9,010 nt of DNA. Origin: an uncultured Acetatifactor sp. GTDB taxonomy: Bacteria > Bacillota > Clostridia > Lachnospirales > Lachnospiraceae. The notes beneath the pieces are model-generated. The model had not been told where the DNA came from and did not search any database. It saw only the letters and a program-made list of their open reading frames with translations. Below are positions 1 to 6,639 of this stretch, piece after piece. Each line of letters starts with the position of its first letter. The stretch's first letter is position 1. The DNA lies in NCBI GenBank assembly GCA_947644185.1, contig CANRZC010000081.1:1-9010 (forward strand), in the 5' to 3' direction. The position numbers and the translations under genes are program-made.

Positions 1-53
1 TCCGATACAATCATTTGTAAAAGAGATGGGTTTTCACCGTACAGTTTTTACTC

Positions 54-77
54 AAACGGGCTGCTCGTTTCTTTTTT
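54..77 (+). terminator. Candidate intrinsic terminator for an upstream + strand gene
   Basis: A short hairpin (AAACGGG at 54-60, CTG loop, CTCGTTT at 64-70, one G-U pair) runs into a T-rich stretch, CTTTTTT at 71-77. It could end a transcript entering from before the window. Bases 1-96 hold possible 3' ends of a coding frame (stops at 18-20, 77-79 and 94-96 in the three + frames), but none is recognisable, so no gene is called. The stem is short, so this is only a candidate. Confidence 0.4.
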
Positions 78-111
78 AATCCCTGCGAGTTACTAAAATT
101 TTCCATATATA

Positions 112-140
112 TTGCAATCCCACTGCGCATATGCTATAGT
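112..140 (+). promoter_or_regulatory. Strong sigma-A promoter for the antisense RNA
   Basis: A -35 box TTGCAA (112-117) is separated by exactly 17 bp from a -10 box TATAGT (135-140), which is preceded by TGC, an extended -10 element. The predicted start is near 147. No plausible reading frame with a ribosome binding site follows; a terminator hairpin comes about 45 nt later, so the product is most likely a small RNA. Confidence 0.75.
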
Positions 141-146
141 AGACAT

Positions 147-179
147 GGAAATAAAGACTGGGATATGCATGAGTCACAC
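147..179 (+). repeat. Direct repeat copy 1 (in antisense RNA 5' arm)
   Basis: This copy contains GGAAATAA (147-154), AAAGACTG (153-160) and CATGAGTCACAC (168-179). The same three blocks occur in the same order and orientation at 328-366. Blocks 1 and 2 are identical, block 3 matches 11 of 12, and the second copy is about 6 nt longer because of small insertions between blocks. Confidence 0.8.
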
Positions 180-188
180 AAAAAGAAC

Positions 189-224
189 GAATCCCCGAAA
201 GTATTGGCCTACTTTCGGGGATTC
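189..224. terminator. Bidirectional intrinsic terminator shared by toxin mRNA and antisense RNA
   Basis: A perfect 15-bp inverted repeat (GAATCCCCGAAAGTA at 189-203, complement at 210-224) encloses a 6-nt loop. On the + strand it is followed by TTCTTCTTTTTT-like sequence (222-236). On the - strand it is followed by GTTCTTTTT (189-181). It can therefore stop transcription from both sides: the small RNA from the left and the toxin mRNA, or read-through from ptsI, from the right. Confidence 0.9.
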
Positions 225-270
225 TTCTTCTTTTTTACGGAGAAGTGAACCGCTTGGGCCAGGTCACCGA

Positions 271-357
271 CTACTCATCTCCGTCCAGCCACTTGCAGAT
301 ATAAAAAACAACAATACCTGCCAACACGGAAATAAGGAAAGACTGAACTATGTCCAT
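271..357 (-). CDS. Small hydrophobic Fst-like type I toxin peptide (28 aa)
   Basis: The 28-residue peptide begins MDIVQSFLIS, has an uncharged hydrophobic stretch over about residues 4-21, and ends YICKWLDGDE. It would be a single membrane-spanning peptide with an acidic C-terminus. Compared with the Fst toxin of pAD1 as I remember it, its GIVVFYICKWLD lines up without gaps with GLVLEMISRVLD followed by acidic residues. A purine-rich ribosome binding site (AAGGGGG within 366-372) lies 8 nt before the ATG. The gene converges on the antisense RNA at 147-236, both ending at the hairpin 189-224, and its start codon lies inside the repeat pairing with that RNA. By analogy it would insert into and damage or depolarise the host's own membrane when the antitoxin RNA is lost. 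It lies 99 nt downstream of ptsI on the same strand. Family membership is an inference from a very short sequence; the arrangement is stronger evidence than the peptide itself. Confidence 0.7.
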   Translation of the reverse strand: MDIVQSFLISVLAGIVVFYICKWLDGDE

Positions 358-366
358 GGGTCACAC
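328..366 (+). repeat. Direct repeat copy 2 (over toxin start codon)
   Basis: This copy contains GGAAATAA (328-335), AAAGACTG (338-345) and CATGGGTCACAC (355-366), matching copy 1 at 147-179. On the - strand it covers the toxin ATG (357-355) and roughly its first ten codons, and stops at the edge of the ribosome binding site. It is thus the predicted target of the antisense RNA. Confidence 0.8.
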
Positions 367-381
367 CCCCTTCCTGTCACC

Positions 382-410
382 AGTATAAGGGCGGCAACAG
401 AAAGAGCATA
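382..410 (-). promoter_or_regulatory. Candidate toxin promoter (two possible -10 boxes)
   Basis: Upstream of the toxin on the - strand there are two -10-like hexamers: TATACT (387-382), and TATGCT (410-405) preceded by TGG, an extended -10. The first would give a leader of about 18 nt, the second about 40 nt. Neither has a good -35 box, so which one is used, or whether transcription comes from ptsI, cannot be settled here. Confidence 0.35.
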
Positions 411-456
411 CCATATTTCGACCTAATTCGCATTGGACGGATAGTCCACAAAAACA

Positions 457-2073
457 TCACATCTCCCGAATATATCCGCGCAGCGGCAGTACCATGGCAG
501 GTGCCACAGACAGTTCGTCAATCCCCATCTCCACAAAGTCTGCTGTCAGCTCCAGATCCGACGCCAGCTCCCCACAGATGCCCACCCATTTTCCATACTT
601 ATGGGCATTGTCCACCACCATCCGGATCATGTCCAGGATAGCCTCATGGTGTGGATCGTAGAAGTCTGCCAGCTTCCCATTTTGTCTGTCAATGGCCAAA
701 GTATACTGGGTCAGATCATTGGTTCCGATGCTGAAAAAGTCTACTAGCTGCGCCAGCCTGTGGCTGATCATCACCGCTGCCGGCGTCTCAATCATAAGTC
801 CCTGCCTGGGAAGTCGGAAAGGAACCTGCTCCTGCTCCAATTCCCTCTGTACCTCTTCCACAATTTTCTGAATCTTCTCCACCTCTTCCACGGAGATAAT
901 CATGGGATACATAACAGACAAATTCCCATATACAGAGGCGCGCAGAAGGGCTCTTAACTGGGTCTTGAAAATGTCCGGCTGCCTCAGACAGATACGAATG
1001 CCCCGGCATCCCAGCGCAGGATTCTCCTCTTTTTCCATAGAAAGGTAATCCGCTTTCTTATCCGACCCCAGATCCAGCGTGCGGATAATCACTTTTTTCT
1101 CCCCCATGGCCTGGAGCACCTGTTTATAGACCTGAAACTGCTCCTCCTCCGAGGGAAAGCTATCCCGGCCCAAATAGAGGAATTCGCTGCGAAACAGCCC
1201 GATTCCCTCAGCATCATTTTCCAGCACAGACGCCACATCTTTCATGCCGCCGATATTGGCACAAATCTCCACCCGCCTGCCACTTCCAGTGACACTGTCC
1301 TTTCCCTTCAGCGCCTGCAAAAGGTGCTTCTTCTCCTTTTCCTGGGCCATACGGCATTTGGCCTTTTCCCACAGAGATGCATCCGGCTCAAAAATAACCT
1401 CTCCGGCCCCTGCGTCCACCACAGCCCTCATGCCAGTCTGCAGCTTATCTAATTCCATAGGCACGTTTACCAGCCCAGGGATGCCCATCATCCGAGCCAG
1501 AATGGCAGTGTGGGAATGCATCGAGCCCTGTACTGTGACAAATGCCAGAATCTTCTCCCTGTCCAGCTGTAAAGTTTCCCCCGGCGTCAGATCATCCGCC
1601 ACAATGATGGCAGGGGCTTTTAGCCAGAGCTCCTTTCCATCCCCCTCCTTCAGATTGCTAAGGAGCCTCTGGGTAATGTCCCTGACGTCCGCTTCTCTGG
1701 CTTTCAGATACCCATCCTCCATGCCGGCGAATCTCTCCGCAAATCTGTCTCCCGCCATGGCCACCGCGGATTCCGCCGCCAGGTTTTCCCCGCGGATCCT
1801 ATCCCAGATGGCCTCCTGATATGTTTCGTCCTCCAGCATCATAGCCTGGGCTTCAAAGATAGCGGCGCCTGCCTCCCCGGCTTCTTCCATGGCTTTGCGG
1901 GAAAGCGCCTGGAGTTCCTGAATGGCTCCTTCTAAAGCCCTGCGGACTCTTTCCATCTCGGCCCGGGAATCCCCGGCGTTATTTTTCATTACAATATTGT
2001 CTTTCTTTTTCAGCACCAACACAGGCCCTGCCGCAATCCCCTGATATACCGATTTCCCCCAAAATTTAATCAT
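457..2073 (-). CDS. ptsI: Phosphoenolpyruvate-protein phosphotransferase (PTS enzyme I), C-terminally short
   Basis: Cytoplasmic enzyme I takes phosphate from PEP onto a histidine and passes it to HPr, feeding sugar-uptake PTS permeases. The 538-residue protein has the domains in the usual order: an N-terminal swivelling/HPr-binding part (about 1-220) with the active-site motif SMHSHTAILARMMGIPG (His188), then the PEP-binding barrel with GLFRSEFLYLGRD (Arg295), RTLDLGSDKK (Arg331), GLMIETPAAV (Glu429), FFSIGTNDLTQYTLAIDR and the catalytic GICGELASD (Cys500). KAREADVRDI (125-133) matches the conserved linker region. All main catalytic residues are present. It ends soon after the Cys motif (LPLRGYIREM), about 35 residues earlier than E. 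coli EI, and other frames past the stop show no lost tail, so this is not an evident frameshift. AAAGGA 7 nt before the ATG supports the start. No ptsH is adjacent. It probably shares a transcript with the upstream transglutaminase-like gene (88-nt gap). It may be a secondary EI paralogue rather than the main one. Confidence 0.9.
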   Translation of the reverse strand: MIKFWGKSVYQGIAAGPVLVLKKKDNIVMKNNAGDSRAEMERVRRALEGAIQELQALSRKAMEEAGEAGAAIFEAQAMMLEDETYQEAIWDRIRGENLAAESAVAMAGDRFAERFAGMEDGYLKAREADVRDITQRLLSNLKEGDGKELWLKAPAIIVADDLTPGETLQLDREKILAFVTVQGSMHSHTAILARMMGIPGLVNVPMELDKLQTGMRAVVDAGAGEVIFEPDASLWEKAKCRMAQEKEKKHLLQALKGKDSVTGSGRRVEICANIGGMKDVASVLENDAEGIGLFRSEFLYLGRDSFPSEEEQFQVYKQVLQAMGEKKVIIRTLDLGSDKKADYLSMEKEENPALGCRGIRICLRQPDIFKTQLRALLRASVYGNLSVMYPMIISVEEVEKIQKIVEEVQRELEQEQVPFRLPRQGLMIETPAAVMISHRLAQLVDFFSIGTNDLTQYTLAIDRQNGKLADFYDPHHEAILDMIRMVVDNAHKYGKWVGICGELASDLELTADFVEMGIDELSVAPAMVLPLRGYIREM

Positions 2074-2161
2074 ACCTGTATCCTTTCCCCATGCTCCATC
2101 TGCCTGTCTCCATTTGGGCTCCCCCCCGAAAAACTACTCTCAATCCCCTATCAGCATAGCA

Positions 2162-3058
2162 CTAACACACTACCAGAGGACTGTTTAATATCCGAAATTT
2201 CCGCCTCTGCTCCCAAGCTCCACAAAGCTCTTCAAAATATCTGTCAGGCTCTGCCAACCAACCTGCCAGCTCATCCAACTCCAGCAGTTCCTCCTCCCTA
2301 AGCTTGTCCAGCCTCCCGTCCAGATAGGCGGGCAGGAAGGTATAGGTCAATTCCTGATTCATCAGCGCATGAAAATCGTAAATCAGATAGCGAATCAGCG
2401 CAGGCAGAGAGCAGGTTCCCAGCCCGTCCGCGTAGAGATATTGCCTTCCGTCTGTCTTCCCTCTGCGCACCCCAAGGTAGGCATCCGCCACCCAGTCAAA
2501 GCTGTCTAGCGGCATGTCATACTGGGATAGAGGCATGCCGCCCTCCTCATAGAATCCGTCAGCGTCAAAGGTAATCCAGCGTCCTCTCTCCTCACTGTAA
2601 TACTGGTTGATCCAATGATCCATGCTGACTCCTTCTTTAAAATAAGGAGCAAACCCGGCACGGCATCTGGCCGGAATTCCTTTGGCTTTCAGGATTGCAC
2701 TCATAAGCACGGATACATAGCGGCATGTCACCACAATTTTGTCTTCCACTTTTCTGTCCCGCACAAACCCCCGTCCGTCCAGGCGAAACAGCTCAGCCGT
2801 CATGGCCGAGGCCGTGAGAAAGATATCATCCTCGCAGCGCATCCGGTGCCAGGGATACCGGTTCATATCGCCATACAACAAGGTCCCGTTGGCATTGGTA
2901 TTCCCCTCCATCAAAGTCACCCTGTGTATCACCTGGCCGCAGACCAGCCTTCCCAGCACAGAAATATCATCCGGCAGGGAACGGAAATAATCCCCGTAAG
3001 CTCCCCCATAAGTATAGGTACTGGTCTTTTTGTAGTGCTCCAAAATATTTGCTTCCAT
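2162..3058 (-). CDS. Transglutaminase-like (papain-fold) domain protein
   Basis: The chosen start gives a protein of 298 residues. It contains a transglutaminase-core pattern: VTCRYVSVLMSAILKAKGIP with the nucleophile candidate Cys112, then DHWINQYY with His148, then RWITFDADGF with Asp165, in the Cys-His-Asp order of the superfamily. Bacterial members are often peptidases or amidases rather than true cross-linkers, so the substrate is unknown. There is no signal peptide or membrane helix, suggesting a cytoplasmic protein. The ATG at 3058 was chosen because a strong GGAGGA box lies 7 nt upstream (3071-3066). The frame stays open further upstream to an ATG at 3220 (352 aa) and a GTG at 3259 (365 aa), but neither has a ribosome binding site, and the GTG lies in the -35 box of the divergent hypE promoter. 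The extra segment nonetheless reads like protein, so the longer form is not excluded. It is divergent from hypE and precedes ptsI. Confidence 0.8.
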   Translation of the reverse strand: MEANILEHYKKTSTYTYGGAYGDYFRSLPDDISVLGRLVCGQVIHRVTLMEGNTNANGTLLYGDMNRYPWHRMRCEDDIFLTASAMTAELFRLDGRGFVRDRKVEDKIVVTCRYVSVLMSAILKAKGIPARCRAGFAPYFKEGVSMDHWINQYYSEERGRWITFDADGFYEEGGMPLSQYDMPLDSFDWVADAYLGVRRGKTDGRQYLYADGLGTCSLPALIRYLIYDFHALMNQELTYTFLPAYLDGRLDKLREEELLELDELAGWLAEPDRYFEELCGAWEQRRKFRILNSPLVVC

Positions 3059-3210
3059 AGCTGTCTCCTCCGCATCTTTTTTCCACGCCGCCCCTATCTG
3101 GGGACAATCTTTGGGCGCTGCTTTTAGGATAGCATCTTCCAAAACAGCTTTCCTGTCTCTGGATGCAATCTTTTGTCTGCGGATCTGTTGCCAAATGGCT
3201 CTTCTATAAA

Positions 3211-3239
3211 ATTGTATCATAAAGCAGCCAAAAACAAAA
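3211..3239 (-). promoter_or_regulatory. Weak candidate promoter for the transglutaminase-ptsI unit
   Basis: On the - strand TACAAT (3216-3211), overlapping TATGAT (3221-3216), could serve as a -10 box; upstream only T-rich, poor -35 matches (such as TTGTTT at 3237-3232, 15-bp spacing) are seen. If used, transcription would start downstream of the ATG at 3220, favouring the translation start at 3058 with a leader of about 145 nt. Confidence 0.3.
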
Positions 3240-3252
3240 CCGGATTTCACTA

Positions 3253-3282
3253 TTGACACAGCAAAAAGCTATGGGGTAAAAT
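3253..3282 (+). promoter_or_regulatory. Sigma-A promoter of the hypE-hypD operon
   Basis: A consensus -35 TTGACA (3253-3258) is spaced 18 bp from a -10 TAAAAT (3277-3282), matching 11 of 12 consensus bases. The predicted start is near 3289, leaving a leader of about 28 nt to the hypE ATG at 3317, with AAGGAG (3302-3307) as ribosome binding site. No clear operator palindrome or riboswitch was seen in the leader. Confidence 0.7.
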
Positions 3283-3316
3283 TAAACTTGAATAAATATG
3301 CAAGGAGCTAAATGGA

Positions 3317-4246
3317 ATGGGCAAGCCACTGATTTTCAATATCCAGAAATATTCCATCCACGACGGCGCGGGTATCCGCACCACTGTCTTTTTCAAAGGC
3401 TGCCCGCTGTCCTGTTCCTGGTGCCACAATCCAGAGAGCCAGCATTTCGAACAAGAGCTCCTCTTCCACGCGGATCGCTGCATGGGCTGCGGTGCCTGTG
3501 TGGCAGTCTGTGGTCAAAATGCCATTACTCTGAAAATCCAGGCCCCCAAAAATCCCATAGCAACTCTTGACCGAAGCCTGTGTGGGACCTGTGGCGCATG
3601 TGTGGCGGCTTGCCCTTACAATGCAAGAGAGACAGTGGGAACAGCATATGAGCTCCCTGACCTGGTCCGGGAGCTGGAAAAGGATCGCATGTTCTACGAG
3701 CGCTCAGGAGGCGGCATCACCCTATCTGGGGGAGAACCACTATGCCAGGACATGGATTACATAGAAGCTCTGGTCAGACAGCTACACCAAAAAGGATACA
3801 GTGTAAACATTGACACCTGTGGCTATGTCCCCTATGACCATATCAGACAAGTGCTTCCCTATACAGACGCCTTTCTGTATGACATCAAGCTGCTGGATTC
3901 CCAGGCTCACAGAAAATACACTGGTGTGGACAACCGCATAATTCTAGAGAACCTGATAGCATTAAGCGCTGACGGCGGGAATATTCATCTCCGCCTTCCT
4001 CTCATTGAGGGAGTAAACGCCACACAGAAGCATCTGGATGCTGTCATCCATTTTCTGCAGGAACACAAAATCAACACACACCGCATCCATCTGCTAAAAT
4101 ACCACAGCACCGGCAGCGGAAAATATGCAAGACTGGACAGACTTTATGACAAGGATTCCATGGCCCCACCGGAGGATGCCTGGCTGGAACAGGCAGTAGA
4201 GCGATTCCGAGAAGAGGGTTTTCAAAATATTCAGATAGGAGGTTAA
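3317..4246 (+). CDS. hypE: Glycyl radical enzyme activase, radical SAM (HypE-like)
   Basis: This enzyme cleaves S-adenosylmethionine reductively to a 5'-deoxyadenosyl radical, which takes a hydrogen from the glycine of its partner enzyme. The 309-residue protein has the activase form of the radical-SAM motif CPLSCSWC (Cys29, Cys33, Cys36) binding the SAM [4Fe-4S] cluster. A ferredoxin-like insert follows with two cluster motifs, Cys55/58/61/65 and Cys89/92/95/99, each CxxCxxCxxxC, as in activases of non-PFL glycyl radical enzymes. GGITLSGGEP (132-141) is the SAM amino-group contact. The start is supported by AAGGAG 9 nt upstream. The gene is 3 nt before the dehydratase, and its last codons contain that gene's AGGAGG, so the two are co-translated. 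Activase identity is very secure; the symbol rests on the partner being HypD. Confidence 0.92.
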   Translation: MGKPLIFNIQKYSIHDGAGIRTTVFFKGCPLSCSWCHNPESQHFEQELLFHADRCMGCGACVAVCGQNAITLKIQAPKNPIATLDRSLCGTCGACVAACPYNARETVGTAYELPDLVRELEKDRMFYERSGGGITLSGGEPLCQDMDYIEALVRQLHQKGYSVNIDTCGYVPYDHIRQVLPYTDAFLYDIKLLDSQAHRKYTGVDNRIILENLIALSADGGNIHLRLPLIEGVNATQKHLDAVIHFLQEHKINTHRIHLLKYHSTGSGKYARLDRLYDKDSMAPPEDAWLEQAVERFREEGFQNIQIGG

Positions 4247-4249
4247 TCA

Positions 4250-6634
4250 ATGGCAAAGGTACAGGAACGCGGTATGAATGACCGCATTAAAAGACTCAGG
4301 AAGCTGAGCACCCAGACCCAGCCCCATATCTACATAGAGCGGGCTGTTCTGGAGACAGAAAGTTATCAAATGTACGAAGGCAAGGTCTCCGTGCCAGAGC
4401 TGCGGGCATTGACTCTGAAGCATTTCTTTTCCCATAAAAAGCTCTATATCGGGGAGGGCGAGCTTATCGTAGGCGAAAAAGGGGACTATCCCCAGGCTGC
4501 TCCCACCTTTCCGGAGCTGTGCTGCCATACCCTGGAAGATATGCGCAATATGAACGATCGCAGCGTAGTCAACTTCACCGTGACCCAGGAGGACCTAAAG
4601 ATTCAGCAGGAGAAAATCATCCCCTACTGGGAGGAGCGCTCCATGCGCCACCGCATTTTAGGCAGCATGACCCAGGAGTGGAAGGAGGCTTACGCGGCCG
4701 GTATCTTCACAGAATTTATGGAGCAGCGAGGCCCCGGTCACACAGTAGGCTCTGTAAAGCTCTATGAAAAGGGATATCTAGACTATCAAGCTGACATCAA
4801 AGAAGCCCTGGCCGCTCTGGACTATCAGAGGGATCCGGAGGCCCTAAATAAGCGGGATCAGCTAAACGCCATGTACATCGCCTGCGATGCTATTATGATT
4901 TTAGGGAGGCGCTACGGAGAGCTTGCCAGGCAGATGGCAGCGGACTGCACAGATGAGACCCGCAAGAAAGAGCTGCTGCAGATTGCGGCCAACTGTGATG
5001 TGGTGCCAGCCCATAAGCCGGAAACCTTCTACCAGGCTATCCAGACTTACTGGTTTACCCATCTGGCAGTGACCACGGAATTGAATCCCTGGGATGCCTA
5101 TTCGCCGGGACATTTCGATCAGCATCTGGGGCCTTTTTATGACAGAGACACCCAGGCCGGGATCCTCACCAGAGACCAGGCCCTAGAATTGATGGAATGC
5201 CTGTGGGTAAAATTTTACAACCAGCCTGCACCGCCCAAAGTGGGCATTACCTTAAAGGAGAGCAGCACTTACACGGACTTTGCCAATATCAATACCGGCG
5301 GCGTCACCCCTGAAGGGGAGGACGGCGTCAACGAGGTCTCCTATATCATTCTGGACTGCATGGATGAGATGCAGCTGGTACAGCCCAATTCCAATGTGCA
5401 GATCAGCCGCAAGAATCCCCGCAGGTTCTTAAAGCGGGCCTGTGAGGTGGCCAGAAAGGGGTGGGGGCAGCCAGCCTTCTACAACACAGAGGCCATTATC
5501 CAGGAGCTTCTAAACGCTGGCAAGACTCTGGAGGATGCCAGAAAAGGCGGCTGCTCCGGCTGTGTGGAGACCGGCGCTTTCGGCAATGAGGCCTATATTC
5601 TCCAGGGATATTTCAACCTGCCTAAAGTATTTGAACTGACCCTGTTTAACGGTCTCGATCCCATGACCGGGAAACAGTTAGGGCCTAAGACCGGAGAGGC
5701 AAAGGATTTCCAGACCTTTGAGGAGCTGTGGGAGGCCTACACGAAGCAGATCGATTACTTCCTTGACATCAAGGTAAAGGGCTCCAATGTGATTGAGTCC
5801 CTGTACGCCAAATACATGCCCGTTCCCTTCCTGTCCATCCTGACCAACGACTGTATCGAAAAGGGCAGGGACTACAATGCGGGAGGGGCCCGCTACAACA
5901 CCAGCGTCATTCAGGGTGTGGGTACAGGTACTATCGCGGACTGCCTGTCCGCAGTAAAGTACAATGTGTACGATCACAAGAATTTCACCATGGGAGAGCT
6001 GCTGGCCGCCCTGCAGGCCAATTTCAAAGGCCATGACAGGCTGTTAAACCTAGTGCGCAACAAGACGCCAAAGTACGGCAATGATGACGACTATGCGGAT
6101 GATCTCATGCGAAAGATATTCCACTATTTCGTGGAGAATGTCAGTCAAAGGCCCAACATGCGGGGAGGCACCTACCGGGTAGATATGCTGCCCACCACCT
6201 GTCATGTGTACTTTGGGGACGTGATGATCGCCAGCCCCAACGGACGGTTGGCTCACAAGCCAGTGTCCGAGGGCATTTCCCCGGAAAAAGGCGCGGATAT
6301 AAACGGTCCTACTGCTGTGATCAAATCCTGTGCGAAAATGGATCACTTACGAACCGGAGGCACCTTGCTGAACCAGAAATTCACACCAGAGGTGGTGGCT
6401 GATGAGGAGGGTCTGAACCATATGGCAGATCTGATCCGCACCTATTTCGACATGGATGGCCATCATATCCAGTTTAATGTAGTGGGGCGGGATACCCTGC
6501 TTGCGGCCCAGAAGAACCCGGAGGAATACCAGGACTTAATCGTGCGGGTAGCAGGGTACAGCGACTATTTTAACAACCTAGATAAGCCACTGCAGGACGA
6601 GATCATTGAGCGGACAGAGCAGAGTTTTTCATAA
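4250..6634 (+). CDS. hypD: Glycyl radical dehydratase, probably trans-4-hydroxy-L-proline dehydratase
   Basis: An oxygen-sensitive glycyl radical enzyme of 794 residues; HypD of Clostridioides difficile is 789 as I remember. HypD removes water from trans-4-hydroxy-L-proline (common in collagen) to give pyrroline-5-carboxylate, which ProC reduces to proline. The catalytic loop GCSGCVETG has the thiyl Cys438 and base Glu440, the Cys-x-Glu of dehydratase-type members. The C-terminal radical loop RVAGYSDYFNNL has Gly769. These equal HypD C434, E436 and G765 with an offset of 4, and the same offset places Asp282, Ser338, Asp343, Phe344, Tyr454, Thr649 and His164 on remembered HypD active-site residues. 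It lacks the Cys-Cys pair of pyruvate formate-lyase, and its motif is GCVET rather than the GCVEP of choline lyase and diol dehydratases. AGGAGG at 4237-4242 lies 7 nt before the ATG. No proC is in the window. A related hydroxyproline-type dehydratase with another stereochemistry is the main alternative. Confidence 0.88.
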   Translation: MAKVQERGMNDRIKRLRKLSTQTQPHIYIERAVLETESYQMYEGKVSVPELRALTLKHFFSHKKLYIGEGELIVGEKGDYPQAAPTFPELCCHTLEDMRNMNDRSVVNFTVTQEDLKIQQEKIIPYWEERSMRHRILGSMTQEWKEAYAAGIFTEFMEQRGPGHTVGSVKLYEKGYLDYQADIKEALAALDYQRDPEALNKRDQLNAMYIACDAIMILGRRYGELARQMAADCTDETRKKELLQIAANCDVVPAHKPETFYQAIQTYWFTHLAVTTELNPWDAYSPGHFDQHLGPFYDRDTQAGILTRDQALELMECLWVKFYNQPAPPKVGITLKESSTYTDFANINTGGVTPEGEDGVNEVSYIILDCMDEMQLVQPNSNVQISRKNPRRFLKRACEVARKGWGQPAFYNTEAIIQELLNAGKTLEDARKGGCSGCVETGAFGNEAYILQGYFNLPKVFELTLFNGLDPMTGKQLGPKTGEAKDFQTFEELWEAYTKQIDYFLDIKVKGSNVIESLYAKYMPVPFLSILTNDCIEKGRDYNAGGARYNTSVIQGVGTGTIADCLSAVKYNVYDHKNFTMGELLAALQANFKGHDRLLNLVRNKTPKYGNDDDYADDLMRKIFHYFVENVSQRPNMRGGTYRVDMLPTTCHVYFGDVMIASPNGRLAHKPVSEGISPEKGADINGPTAVIKSCAKMDHLRTGGTLLNQKFTPEVVADEEGLNHMADLIRTYFDMDGHHIQFNVVGRDTLLAAQKNPEEYQDLIVRVAGYSDYFNNLDKPLQDEIIERTEQSFS

Positions 6635-6639
6635 CGCTC

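Larger units (their letters stand above)
147..236 (+). ncRNA. Putative type I antitoxin small RNA (par RNA II-like)
   Basis: This is a predicted transcript of about 90 nt from the promoter at 112-140 to the T-rich stretch after the hairpin at 189-224. It has a single-stranded 5' arm (about 147-185) and a strong terminator stem at its 3' end. The 5' arm (147-179) is a direct repeat, with small gaps, of + strand 328-366, which overlies the start of the small toxin gene on the - strand. The RNA is therefore complementary in trans to the toxin mRNA across its start codon and first codons, and would block ribosome binding. In the known Fst/par_pAD1 system, RNA I and RNA II likewise converge on a shared terminator and pair through dispersed direct repeats. 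The ends are inferred from promoter and terminator positions, not measured. Confidence 0.65.

Noticed and set aside
1..96. 3' end of a coding sequence entering from the left
   Set aside because: All three + frames reach stops at different points (18-20, 77-79, 94-96), and no frame is recognisable in so short a stretch, so a gene call would be a guess.
112..426. A 104-codon + strand open frame across the left intergenic region
   Set aside because: It runs through the promoter, terminator hairpin and antisense of the toxin gene, has no ribosome binding site at its ATG, and its predicted residues look unlike a folded protein.
434..448. Small inverted repeat TGGAC-GGATA-GTCCA after ptsI as a terminator
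   Set aside because: The stem is only 5 bp and is not followed by a T-run on the - strand, so it cannot be supported as an intrinsic terminator.
1244..1819. A 191-codon + strand open frame inside ptsI
   Set aside because: It is a shadow of the GC-rich enzyme I gene on the opposite strand, which has full motif support; this frame has no recognisable domain.
2615..3127. A 170-codon + strand open frame opposite the transglutaminase-like gene
   Set aside because: It has no motif and no ribosome binding site, and is fully antisense to a gene with a Cys-His-Asp pattern.
4250..6634. Assignment as pyruvate formate-lyase or choline trimethylamine-lyase
   Set aside because: Pyruvate formate-lyase needs adjacent Cys-Cys in the active loop, which is absent. 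Choline lyase and diol dehydratases have GCVEP, whereas this protein has GCVETG and agrees with HypD residues elsewhere.
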